A DNA stretch of 64,000 bases from Hirundichthys speculiger (taxonomy: Eukaryota > Chordata > Actinopteri > Beloniformes > Exocoetidae): contig JAGFBZ010000261.1 in NCBI GenBank assembly GCA_018398805.1, positions 2,418,001 through 2,482,000 of the forward strand. The letters run 5' to 3'. Made by a program: the position numbers and the translations under genes. The notes beneath the pieces were generated by a model. It ran no database searches, was not told the origin of the DNA, and saw nothing but the letters and a program-made list of their open reading frames with translations. This document shows positions 48,255 through 60,300 of the stretch, one piece after another (position 1 is the first letter of the stretch; each line of letters begins with the position of its first letter).

Positions 48255-48833
48255 TTTAGTCTGTGATCGCATTAGTCAGCAAATAGCGAAGGTTCTCTGC
48301 AGCAGAAGCAATCAGTCAGGTTAGTCTCATGATTTAAAGTCTTAATTTGTCCAGTGGTGGAAGAAATGTTCAGAAGAAACTAAATCAAACTGTTGAAATA
48401 CTCGTTCAATATGCTCAGCAATGAAATCCGTCCATAAGACATATATGTGGAGGACGTATTACAGTCTGCCACTGTTATACGTAAGCCTGTATTATTACAT
48501 TATACATGTATTTATGTAAATATAATGAAAAATTATCTCACTGTTTTAATTGATGGAGGTTGAGCATTACATTTCATGGTACTATTTAGTGATAATTGTT
48601 CATAATTTTATGATTTTATGAAATACAGTCGCAATATTTGTTTAAGTCCAAACAAAAGTAACGAAAGAAATGTCAATAAATTCAAACAAAATGGTTTCTT
48701 ATTGAAGTTAGTTGAAATGAAGCATGTGAGCTGTTCTTTGTAAAATTTAATCTTAGGTTTTTCCAGATTATTTTCTAGGATCGGCTCTTGACGTTAGACA
48801 CTATAAAGACATTTAAGGGGGCCAAAATATTAT

Positions 48834-48955
48834 TACAAGATATGCTGGACCATCCCCACCCATGAGCACAGCATTGTCGTTGCCTCTTTTGTCAACACAG
48901 CAGATCTATGCTCCCATGAGGTCACAAACGGTATTGCTACATAGAGTGACTTTAA
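48834..48955. repeat. right-end copy of the 25.45 kb transposon
   Basis: GATATGCTGGACCATCCCCA, then AGCACAGCATTGTCG, CTCTTTTGTCAACACAGCAG and CATAGAGTGACTTTAA correspond to 26570-26677. The left part of the element is absent here. Confidence 0.8.
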
Positions 48956-49528
48956 TTTCATTCATCGGTAGTGAGTCCTGCTTTTTCAGAGAAAGCTTGT
49001 TGGGAATGTAAGGCAACTTTTTCAGGACTCTCATGTGTTTATATACAGTTTTGAGTTTGATACACAACACCAGCAGAGATGTTGCTCAAAATAAACTTTT
49101 CAGAAAGGCTTTGAACCTTGTCCAGATCTTTTATCAACATCAGGGTGATTCTTCTGGCACAGTCATTAATGAAGCACGGCTCTATTTCGTTTCACATCTT
49201 CATCTTTAGCAGTTAGGAAACAGAGACTAAATTCTGTGGACAGAGAAGGAAGCTGACCTCTACTGAACCTTAAAGTGCAACTATGCAGACGGCACTGCGT
49301 TCAGTTTTATTAGAGAACGATTAGTATTTTTTGTTGTATGCATATAGTTAAACAGCACCAAACCATTGGTGACTATGTAACAAAGTTTTGGAGCACAGTA
49401 ACAGTCTGTGATCAGGTCATTGGGCATCTTTTGTCTTCTTTTCTGGTTCTGCAATTTCGAGGTTCTGCAATCAGAGCACCAACTATCACTTGCAAACACA
49501 GAACAAAAAGAATTCCAAATAAAGTCTA

Positions 49529-50391
49529 GGGGCCCGATCTTCCGCCAGATCTCCTAAAGCCGCTATTAAGGGATAGCGGGTAGCGGGAGGGGCGTTCCCC
49601 CGCAAAGAACGCAATCTTCCACCTCCCTAAACCTGCTATCCCACCTGCGCTACCCTGTTATATTTATGCATCGGAGTGGTTAGGGCGTTCCACCTGTTAA
49701 ACCAATCAGTGCGTCAGTAGCCATTGCCTTTAGAAGCAGGATGCGCTACCCGCAAACTGCTATCCGCAAACCTGCTATGGAGCGTCTTTTCATCCAGGTC
49801 GGAGCAGCTCTCGTGTGCAGCTCGTCTGGGACTCTGCTGTAGAGCTTCCTCCTCTTTCTTCCTCCTCCTCTGCTGGCACTGATATATACATATAAATATT
49901 TTTACACAGACAATTCCTATCGGCTACCTGAAACTCCCAGATAGTTGGTGCGCTCCTGGTAAACACGCTCTGGTCGTCTATGGTTTAACTGGTTTTTGAT
50001 GATCTCTGTAATTTTCTCAGGGGTTCAACTGAGGCCAGATCACGCTTTTTATACAAGAGTTAATTCAAGAGGTAGAGCCGTTTGTCCACGCCCACATGTA
50101 ACCAGGTGGACGCACATTGATGCCATTTGGACGTGCTCTTGTCCGCGCCGACATGCAGGTTGCGGGTAGCGGGTGGCTACCCTAAACCTGCGATCGCAAG
50201 ATACCGAGTTTGAGGAAAGGGCAAAAGACACGCCCATTGCCACACCTACAAAGTGAGTAAGGGAGTCGGCATAATGGGTAGCGGCTTTAGGGAGCGGAAG
50301 ATTGCATTAGCGGTTAGCGGAGGTTCCTATACCCGCAATTTGCGGGTAGTGGCTAGTGTTAACAGGTAAGGGGAAGTGTACGATCGGGGCC
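49529..50391 (+). mobile_element. GCGGGTAGC-family hAT-derived element, copy B
   Basis: Ends GGGGCCCGATCTTCCGCC and ...GTACGATCGGGGCC are imperfect inverted repeats, with CTAG next to both ends. GCGGGTAGCGGG-type words line both sides, and GGGTAGCCACCCGCTACCC sits at the place of the palindrome in copy A. It is opposite in orientation to copy A and lacks both nested insertions and most of the interior that carries the hAT C-terminal domain in A and C. It therefore looks like an internally deleted, non-autonomous form. The flanking duplication is 4 bp at most, not the 8 bp typical of hAT, which leaves the class open. Confidence 0.8.
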
Positions 50392-52661
50392 TAGAAATTA
50401 AACGTTTCAACTCATGAAAAACCTAAGCACAACTGTTGAGTGAAGCCCAGCAGTTATATTCCTCTGCTAATATTCCAGCCAGGACAAAATGAAGTGACAT
50501 AATGTAAAATCTGCCAGCCAAATTCTATGAAAGTAAAATAGAAAACTTGGTAGAGATGTGCATAATTTGAGGATCTTCAGTGCTTCTTTTTAGACAGATG
50601 CCATACACACATTATGATATCTTTGTTGACATTTCACAGCTGTAAATGATGGTGACAACAGAGAATGAGAGTAGTCTGCAGCAGTTGGGAATTAACCTCT
50701 AACTCTCCGTTTACTCATAACACTGCTGGCTGTGTAATATTCAACCAACTTCTGCTGTGTTCTGAGCAAACCAAATATGCTTTTTTTCTACCTCTGCTTA
50801 ACTAAACAGGATTTATTTAATGGCATTTGTAGGTTATGCCATACTTACCACTCTGTTATGTAAATCTACCTTCCTGTGTTTTCTGTCAGATTTTCTGTCT
50901 TGATGAAAGCTGAAGGATGTTTGTGACAGGGAGGCTACTGGTGCACCAGGGAACTGCTTTTCTTTCCCTGTCTGCAGTTGTACTTAGAAGCTGAGGAACA
51001 AAACTTACATTGTGAATAAACCTTGTAAATATTTTCTCTCTGAACTTTGTGCTGATAATTTGATGAAGGTGAAAAGCACAACTAGACACTGGCAGTTTAT
51101 ACTGTAAATCATTACAGGTTGAAATGACCAAGCTGATAGTGTGAAAGCCTTGTGCAATAAAGCAGTTATTCTTAAATGAATGAGTGCTCAGTGACTCATG
51201 CTTCCTGTGTATCAGATCCCAGAAGAGTTTGTCCTGGTTCATTTCAGTGCCACGACTCCATAACAGGTCAGAGGTCGCTGCTTGTCAGCAGACCGGCTTG
51301 GTTTTTCCAGCCGCAATTGAGCTCATCAACTAGCTTGTTAAAGTGTTTGCTGTTGCAGGAGTTGGACTTCGTGCCCTGGTTTTACAGTTGCATTCAATGA
51401 GGCGAGGAAAACTAGAGGTATTAGGTCAATTGAGCACTGTCGGATATTAAGACTTATGATGGGATGATTATAGCTTTTCCTGTGGCTTTGTGAGGACATG
51501 TGCATGAAATGGTAGAAATGAATTGTGATTCTAGTGGAATGAACCAGGTTGAGCTAAACCCATATAGATATGCCAGTTTGGATTTTTTTTAGGAACCTAA
51601 ATTATATCTGGACTTTTGTCATTATATACTTATCTCCATTCATGATGCAGCATGCATTTTTGTCTTGTGTTTTCTCTCTGTGAAAGCACTCTGTTTTATT
51701 GAGGACCTGCAAACCGAGCCCTCTTAAATTTGCACACCTCCCACTCTGACATGTCAAAATGTCTTCTGTAAATAGGATTTACTTCCATGCTTGTGTACCC
51801 CTGTGAACCCCTGCAGTTGTTTGTTAAAGGATGTGACTTCAGAGCTGGCAGCAGGTGCAGAACCAGCTGTACTCAATCAAGCTGATTAGTGGCCTGATAC
51901 TGGCCAGTGAGGTTTGGCCTGACGTTTTACTGTCAAGCTGAAACCACACCCACAGAACCTGTAACTGGAAGAGCAACAGAAAGTCAGACTGTGGTATTTA
52001 TATGCTGTTGGTAATGTTGACTCTGCTTGCATACAGAATTTGTTATTTATAACTATTGAAAATGCATATGTGCTCTTTGGCTATATTTGTGTCCACTTAG
52101 CAGTGACAAGTCATGTAGGAATACACTGAAAATGGACAAATGCATACAATAATTTACATCATAAAAACATTTTATCAAACTGTATTTTATTGAAGCTGCA
52201 CTGCCTGGGAGTGTGAGAAGTGTGCCACCTGGTAAGTGCGTAGTATTTAGAGAGCTTCCAAAACTTTTTGTTCTGCTTCAGTGTGTTGTAGCCAAGTGCC
52301 AATGTTCCAACTTCTGGGTTGAAGTCAGTGCTGTAGTAAGAAAAATTGCAGTTCTTCCACTGACCACTGGGGGCTGCTTCTAAAAGCAAGTTGATCTCTA
52401 TTGAGCCCCGCTTTAAAATACTGTATACAACTTTGCAGCTGAAACAAATGTATTTACGGCCTGGTTCCAAAAAAAACGGTTTTGGTCTCCATAGCCAGAT
52501 TTTACATCCATGACAACTGTACATGTGAGGTAAAATTATATAAAGCAACAAAGTTGTGTATAATTGGGGGTATGGTTTTTTGACTGATTGGCTATTGTGC
52601 TTATACAACTGTACAAGAGACCGCTGCTACTGGCTCTGGGTTGGCGTGGAAGGATTTGGAG

Positions 52662-53330
52662 TAGGGCTGTAGCGATACACTAATCTCGCAATACGATACG
52701 ATATATTTGGCTCACGATACGATATATATCGATATTCATCTTACAATACATTTACATCATTTTCCGAAAGATTTTAACGGGACAAAGTGATTTTGGTGAC
52801 ATCTTGTGAGTGTTCCAATTACTTTGTTTGAATTAGCTGAACTGAAAGCATCAATTACATATTATATGTCTTACAAGCAGCATGCAAATGCTGGACAAAA
52901 TGAATAAAAGACAATAGGATAGCGAGGCTTCATCGCGTTCACCATGCGCCTAAAGCCGGCGTTTTCCACCACTGAATACGGTCTCAAATCCTGACAAATA
53001 AAGTAGGCAATGGACTGCGTAATTTTCTGTGACCTAGGTGAAGTAGATGGAAACTGCTTCAAGAAAGCAGCGTGGTTTGTTTCGGATCGCGTCGCAACTT
53101 CTTGGGCTAGCTCTCAGTTAGCATTACCTTGTCCGGGTGGTGACGTTTCAGGTGGGCTCACAGGTTGGTGGTATTTCCAGAGTACTTCACGTTTGTGTGA
53201 CACAGCTTGCAAACCGCCAAACTTTTGTCTAAATCTTCGCTTTCCTTTTTCTTCTTAAAACCGAACTGCTCCCACACATCTGCTTTTAAGCACGCAGGCG
53301 CTGGGTTTATACTCGCTGCCATTCTCTGGC
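52662..53330 (-). mobile_element. hAT (Ac/ZBED1-like) element 5' part with BED finger
   Basis: On the minus strand ATG 53322 opens MAASINPAPACLKADVWEQF, followed by a BED finger: CKLCHTNVKYSGNTTNLSAH and LKRHHPDK (C-x2-C, H-x4-H). After a stop near 53117 the homology resumes as KITQSIAYFICQDLRPYSVV and ENAGFRRMVNAMKPRYPI, the hAT DNA-binding/RNase H entry block (I..FI..D..P.S.VE..GF). Then it ends. The adjacent GGGCTGTAGCGATACACTAA (52666), followed by CAATACGATACGATAT words, resembles the terminal region of such elements, lying where an internal deletion would place it. The catalytic core is missing. Confidence 0.85.
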
Positions 53331-56300
53331 TCATCACATTTGTTTGTGGAAGTTGCTATGGGGATTTTGGGGGTGCTTTGTGTGGTGTCGCTTCTAGTTC
53401 CTTGTATGTATCTGCTTATATGACTGTCACATCATTCATAGTTATTTCTACACAAAATAAATGCACAAGTCACAACATGGAAATACGAACACTTTTGAGC
53501 TTAGTTTGGTGTGTCAATCCACTTCCAGTGACTATGCTAAGACACACATGGGGTATTGATACAAGAAAAAAAATTGTAGAATTAACCCTTTTATTAAACT
53601 ATGGGGTTGACCTCAAGTAACCTGATTCCCAAAATGTTGGTCTAAATCTCTTTAATACACATAAATATTAATGGTTGTTAGGGTTGGAAATTGAGGGCTG
53701 AACAGTCTTAGTTTCTGTAGTCTTTAATTGACAAATTATTGAATAATATTCATCCCAGAATCTGACAGGTCACTATATAACAACCACCAGTTTTTGTTGC
53801 ATCTGGCTTCAGCTGTTGAAACAGAGTTGAGATAACATAGACTAGATAATTTAAATTCTATTTTTACTTTTTTCTGAATATTCCTGAGCACTGACGTGTA
53901 AAAGGACCACATTTTAACCAGAGAGAAATGAGGATGCATCTTCATAAAGGGTCATGTGAAGAAACTCCTTTTGAACTTTGTTCTTGTCACATACATCATT
54001 TGGAGGATATGTTTGTATTGAATTGTGGCAGGGGTGTGATTATAAATACAGGATATCTCAATGATTTAAAAAGAAAAAACATTAACCTCAGAGATCTATA
54101 ACATCTATTGGACAGTTGGAAGTAATTCAGCTTCATTTTGTCACTTCTCTGCAAATATAAAGCAAGGTTGAGTTTGTTCTTCAGCTGTTTTTCAAGCTTT
54201 TTTTTATGTTATGTAAACCCAATGTTCAGTCAGGGATGAAAGTAGACTTTAATTTCTTGCTGGAACTGGAAACTAAAGTATCCAGTGTGATCTTCAATGA
54301 AAAAAATTGCAGCATAGACATAGACAGTTGCTAGGTAACCAAAAAGCTTCCCAAGAAGGTGATCATCAGATATCAAGTAATTTTTTCTTTTAGGAGTTGC
54401 AGACTTGGTTGTTTTATCTTTCTACCTGTCACCGCAGTCTTAAGCAGTACTGTGCAAATACAAAGCAGCAGAGTGCAGCATCCATGATGTCCCATCTGAA
54501 GGCCTTTCAGAAGCAGCTGATGAGACAAAGTGCTGCTTAAGATTTTATAACATTAGCGTTTTCATGTTGAAAGTGCTGCTGAGACTGGTTTTTAAAAGTG
54601 GGCTTTGGAGAAGCAGCTGCTTGTCTCTTACCATAATGGAACATTTATCAAAACTTATTTACCAGAGCATTCTGGCTTACTTTCACTCCGTATTCAGCTA
54701 ATGATTTTAAAGTATCTCTGTGCAAGCACTTTTGTCTAACCAAAGTTATAAGCGAATATGTAATTGTATATAATTAGTGTTTCTTGAGGTGCAGAAAATG
54801 GCGAGCCAGCAGCTGATTGTTGTGCTGTCTACAGTCTCCCCTACAGTCAGTGGTGCACCTGTCAGGTTGTTGTTTTTTTTTTAAGCCCTGAATGGACGGG
54901 GACCAACGGTGTGTTCCTGGTCCCCACTTATTCACAGCAGGGTGGTATAGACCAGAATTTAGATGATTACATTTTCAATGTTAGGCTGGAGGCATCTGTG
55001 GAGAAAAGTCTTCTCCTTTGCAGATTAAATCAGTTTTATTTATAAACTTAAAGTGAAGTTTAGTGTTTTTTTTTTTTAATTAAATTTAATGTTATCTTAG
55101 AATCAAATTCTGCATGTTTGTCCATCTTCATTTCTTCACTGCCCCTCCTTTCCTTTTCATCATTCCTCATTTCCTCTTCTTGGTTCTCTTGTTTCCAGCA
55201 TATTGAAATTCTTGGAGGCCCTGTGCCAGTCTTGGAGAACAAAACCTATTTGTTCACACTCTTACCTGCTTGCTCATGGTTTAAATTTGCACAGTACAAC
55301 CGTTTTCTTGCAAAATGTTTTTTTTTTTCTGCTAAATTATTATAAAGTATCTGACCTTCTGTAGCTCCCTCTATTTAATCAGAGGGAATTAATTTTTTTT
55401 CATGCAGCTTTATTACCAAAAGGAAATAAAATAATTTAACTTGGATTATAGAAATATGTTCAAGGATGATCATCTGCTTAATTCGAGCAAAATCTGGTCA
55501 TCTTATCATCAGTGAGGGGCGCTCTAAGGTGGAAGATGTGCATTTGATATCTTGCATTTTCATGGCTGCTCTGACCAGTTCTCTGTTCCTCTCAGATAAA
55601 TCTATGATGCCCTGTCTCTCTGTGCTCCTGTAAACTAATGAAGAGTAAAGTTAGAGGAGGCGAGATACTGATCTGACTTGGCTGCCTGTGTAAGCGCAGA
55701 GCTCAGGGAGCTGAGGAGACGAGAGTCACAGAGGGGAGGAGGAGAGGGCACCGGAGCGAAGGATGTGATGTGACTTCAGTATAGAGGGAGGAAAAAATAC
55801 AAAAAGGCTTTTTTTTCTCTTTGTTAAAGAAGATGACACACAAAGATCATGGCAAGCCATGATCATGAAAGTTACCATGAAATCAGATCATGCAGGCTGG
55901 AAAAGGCTACATTTTGAGATCATTTTGAGTTTAACCTGCAGCTGAGCTTGAACATGAACATGCTTTGGAGTGTGAGAACAAGAACAGGTTTAGCTCACCC
56001 AACAGTTAAACCAAGATGCAATCTCCAATTCTTGAAGCCAATGTGGACGCACAGTTCTTTAAATGACCACTAGTGGCTGATTCCAAAAGTGATTCAATTG
56101 GCACAATTGAGCTGCATATTAACAGCAGTGCTCATAGGTGGTGTTTTTGCACGGAAAGTTACCACAGCCGTGCTCAAATGCAAGGACGGTGCATCCTGAC
56201 AGACCTCTCTGAAAACATGGTCTCTGAGCAGAGAAATGGCAGCGCTAAAATTTAGGGGCCTCACGGAAGTGCATAAAGGCTGACCTGCAAAAAGTACTTA

Positions 56301-57102
56301 CTGACAAATCACTCCTGCAGAAGACATTCAAGGCAGTGACAGTCTTTCCCAAACTGGCCAAATTCACTATGGTGATGATGTTCAGGCCATAATTTTTCTA
56401 CATGAGTGGATGTGTGTTTCTACACTCTATGATCTTGCTAAATAAATAATCCATTATACAAAACTATTTTTCTGTTGGTCTTTAATTTAGTGGCAGCACC
56501 CTTCATAAGACAAAATGAAGGGTGTTAAAGAAAGAAATTACCCTTGTTAAAATATAAGTATACAGAAAGGAGAGAGTGGTTAATTGCTCAAGATCTTCTC
56601 TCTTGCAGCTTTTTTTGTTCTGGTGGACTGTTGTTGATTTATGCAAGTTAAGATCCTTAAAGCTAATCTGAATGTCTGAACCATCGATTAAAGTTCTTGC
56701 ATTAGAAAAGATCCAAATTATCAATCTCTTTGATCTGACTTAATACCAGCGGTTTTTTATTGCACTAAGATTTGATTGTTTAGCCCAGAACACTGGGACA
56801 AAGGAGTTGGGAGTGAATACAATCCACGATGCAACAACACAAGTGATTTATTAAAATAAGTTAAGATTCATTCACTTATAGATTATAGCTAATGGAGAGG
56901 CTTTTAAAAATGTAAGTAGAAAATATAGAATGCCTTTCTTCTGAATTTTAGCATAGTTACTTGTACAAATTATTAACTTGATTTTAGAATCACCACCCAT
57001 CAATTCCATAATGAACATTTTGTTATAAACCTGCCATCTTAAAATTCCCACACGCTCACACTCTCTCCTTTTCTGTGTCATCTCCTAAACTCCCTCCTTC
57101 AG

Positions 57103-57300
57103 GGCTCCTCATCCTCTGGTCGGACCCGTAGTTTCTCTCTCCTCCCCCACCTAACACCATCCTCATCCCCGAGTTCCCAGAGGCACCCGGGCCACACGGC
57201 CTCACCCAGCAACATCGTCACCATCACCCACCACAAATCTCCAGCTGCAGCTCGACGAGCCAAGAGCCAGTATCCAGGACGCCTGCTGGAGGTCAAGGAG
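57103..57300 (+). CDS. osbpl10: osbpl10 exon 4, Ser-rich linker
   Basis: Acceptor CCTCCTTCAG, donor AAGGAG|GTGGGT; 198 bp in phase 0 at both ends. It reads [39 protein letters not shown], then [20 protein letters not shown] and [26 protein letters not shown] is a signature of the ORP10 linker between the PH domain and the ORD. The Ser-rich RSFSLLPH stretch is a likely phosphorylation region (inference). The exon could be skipped without a frame change. The next expected exon (MMNQVEGQQ in ORP10) was not found before 64000. Confidence 0.96.
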
Positions 57301-60300
57301 GTGGGTGATGAAGGCAAAATTGAATTTTTAAACCTCTGCTTTCTGTTTCTTAATCCCTTAAGTCTTAACAGAGAAAGGGAATAAAGATTTTAAGATGACA
57401 GGCCTGGTTATGGAAAGCATTTTGTATCAACACTGGTTCACGTGACTGTACAGCTCAGCCAGCTTACGAATGACCACGTTTTTGCAGTTGCATCTGGAAG
57501 CTGCATTTTGTTCCTGATTTGTAGAAATATGTACCTTCGCTCAGTGTTTGCTATACCACCTGTTGGTTCCTTGCTGTCCAGGCACTCCAGCTAGTCAAAG
57601 AAAGTAGCTGATTGTCTTTTAGTATGTTAAAGTAGTGTCATTTTAAAAGGTTTTTTTTTTTTTTTTTTTTTTTAAAAGCTTTGAGTTCACAAGTAATTTG
57701 ACATGCTTCATAAGTTGCACTCACAGGTGATAAAACTGTTAAGATGGATTAAAAGTGCTTTGCTCTTTGCTTTATTCCCACGTTGCTTCATAGACTGTAT
57801 AAATGTTTACAGCATGGTGTAAAAGCCACAAATGTGAACTGCCGTCACATCAAAAATGTTCATAGTTTTTGCATGATTTCAGTTGGTATGACTGACAACA
57901 TCTGAGGTTATGCTATGAATGTTACTGTAGGGAATATGTCAGCATTATCTCCTTTCCTCTCATGAAGGATGGACAAGTATCTGTTGAAGGAGATAAGAAA
58001 AGGACCATTGAAACTCGCTTCCTCCGTATTTAGAGAATCTGTCCAGCTGCTGTTATGGCTATTGCTGAAGCTTTTTTTTTTCTCTACACATGAATACCAG
58101 AAAATATACGAGTATAGGGTTTGCACTTTTTTTGCTGTTACCATTCATGCAGCAAATGCTCTGAACAAGCAGGAGATGTGGTCTCACGGTTGGAAGTTAT
58201 TGGTGAAGTGCCTGAAGGTGCGCCATGATTCAGAAAGTAAGCTGTGGGAATCGGTGGTTTGTTGGTAAAACGCTGAGAATAGCAGGACTGGCTTCTTTAC
58301 CTGTTGCTGCTGTTGACTCTTTTGAGGAGCGAGTGAGAAATGGTTTGAAGGAAGCAGCAGTGCACAAATCTTAAATGTCTGGGCGATTATCTGCTCTATT
58401 CAAACATGGTGTCGTTTTCAAAGTTGCAACTACGTAGTTGTCACAGTTAACTTTACAGTCCACAACCAATACTGAGATTATTTTCTTTGTTATAGGCAGT
58501 CCCTCCAGAACAGGAATAGAAAACATCCAGGACTGCAGTGCATGTGAGAAAATAATATTATACACTCCTGGCTAATATCACTCACTTGGCAACCTTCATA
58601 AACAAAACAAGGATATTGACAGGATCTACTGTTTGCCAGAGGCTTCGTATCACTAAAATATAAACCCTCATCAGAACATTCATTGCTGCATTCGGACCAT
58701 CTGCAGGCTGTTCTGTCATTTCAGGACATTCTTCAAACAAGGAACTGCAGTCGTCCAGTCCTGAAGTAACAAATGCATCGACTAATTCTTCTATAAATTA
58801 CGAAAGTAAAAGAAGGCAGTTCTAGAAGGCTTATGTGTAATTTAAAGGACACATCTGGATGTTTAGCATTTAGGTCTCTATGTCATTAATATGTTTGTAG
58901 TCCAGCTAGTTTACAGGTCTCATGTGGCTTCATGAATAGATATAACTGAGCATCGTCTGCATAAATATCAAAGTTTATACGATTCTACCTAATAATGGTA
59001 CCTAATGGAGTTGCGTACAGAGTGAAAAGGACATGTCACTGTCACATGTTCTGTGTCCCAGAAACCTGTGGAGCGCTATGATCGAGTTTGGAACAAACTG
59101 GAACATGATGCCAATATCATGTTGAAGCCTCTGTAAAAGAATTGCGTGACCAGCTGCAGCAGTGAGATTTAACAGATGTAGAGGACTGGTGTCTGTAGTA
59201 AAGTCTAGACACCAAACCTTTGAGGTCACCTGGAGGTTGTTGGTGACTTTCACTACTGTGTCTGCACTATGATGTGACCTACATCCTGGCAGAAACTCAG
59301 TTGGTTGATTTTTGTAACTTTTTTTTCAAGAATTTAAGAAATTAAAGGGAGATTGCATATAGGTCTGTAATTCTTTCTGTTCTTTCTTTCTAATACCTGG
59401 GCTTTGGGTGTTACTGATACTGATACTGAATGCCATCCAATACCAGTGTTTATTTATTTTTATATAAATATTTTTTTTAAATTAAAATCAAATAAGAATA
59501 TCTATTCAATAAAGAATTGCAGGAATGAAAGTGCAGCTATAAACATGTAAAATAAAGGCATTTTTTATTTTCACATTTGAATACATTGAGGGACTGAATG
59601 TTGGTTGTAAAGCTGACTGTCAGCACTTCTTTTAGCTGACATGAAATATGCTGAGTCAGTGTCACCCTGTTTGGAGAGGGCAGTTTCCAACCTGGGAAAA
59701 CTGCAGGTTTTTACTTCCACAGTGAAAATCCAACATTTTCAACAGCTGGCAGATGCTTTTCATCTTGAACAGCGTTTCCTCGGTCCTGGTCCGTAAGTAC
59801 CACTGCCATTCATGTTTTAGATGTTTCCCTGCTCCAACATACCTGGCTCAAATTAAGCAAATGAGATGATTGATTCATTTGAATCAATACATGCAGGCCA
59901 GCGGTTTTTGAGGCTCAGGATTGAGAAACGCTGATCTGGAGCAGTTTTGCCATCTTTGCTGTTGGTCTCCAGAGTTTGCAGCTGCGGTACATCCATCTTT
60001 CCCTTTATTTATATAAACTTGTGATTTACATGTGATGCCTCCTTGAATACTTAAGGTGTGCGCGTGTTTATTTTAAGCAACATTTATGCCAATGTGCCAC
60101 AGCGTTCCTGGTGGGGTTTTCAACCCAAAATATGTCATGTTGCCAACGTAAGTGCTTGGTAGCTGTTCAACAACACACATGCCACCCCTTCTCCACCTGG
60201 CAACTCAAAACAAGCTGGTATTGCATTACTTTCTGTGATGGCTTTTAGAGTGCGATAGAATTTGGACCTTGGTTTCTAAAAATTGGATGATATGTGATGG

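Larger units (their letters stand above)
39687..57102 (+). other. osbpl10: osbpl10 intron 3
   Basis: Bounded by GTGAAT and CCTCCTTCAG. Elements inside are listed separately. I see nothing recognisable in 41200-42425, 43640-44040 apart from A-rich sequence, 44880-46070, 47010-47750, 48260-48830, 48960-49520, 50395-52650 and 53340-57090. The stretch 55650-55800 is purine-rich with a few CpGs and a preceding mild CT-rich region; it could be an alternative 5' exon but has no sound open frame. Confidence 0.85.
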
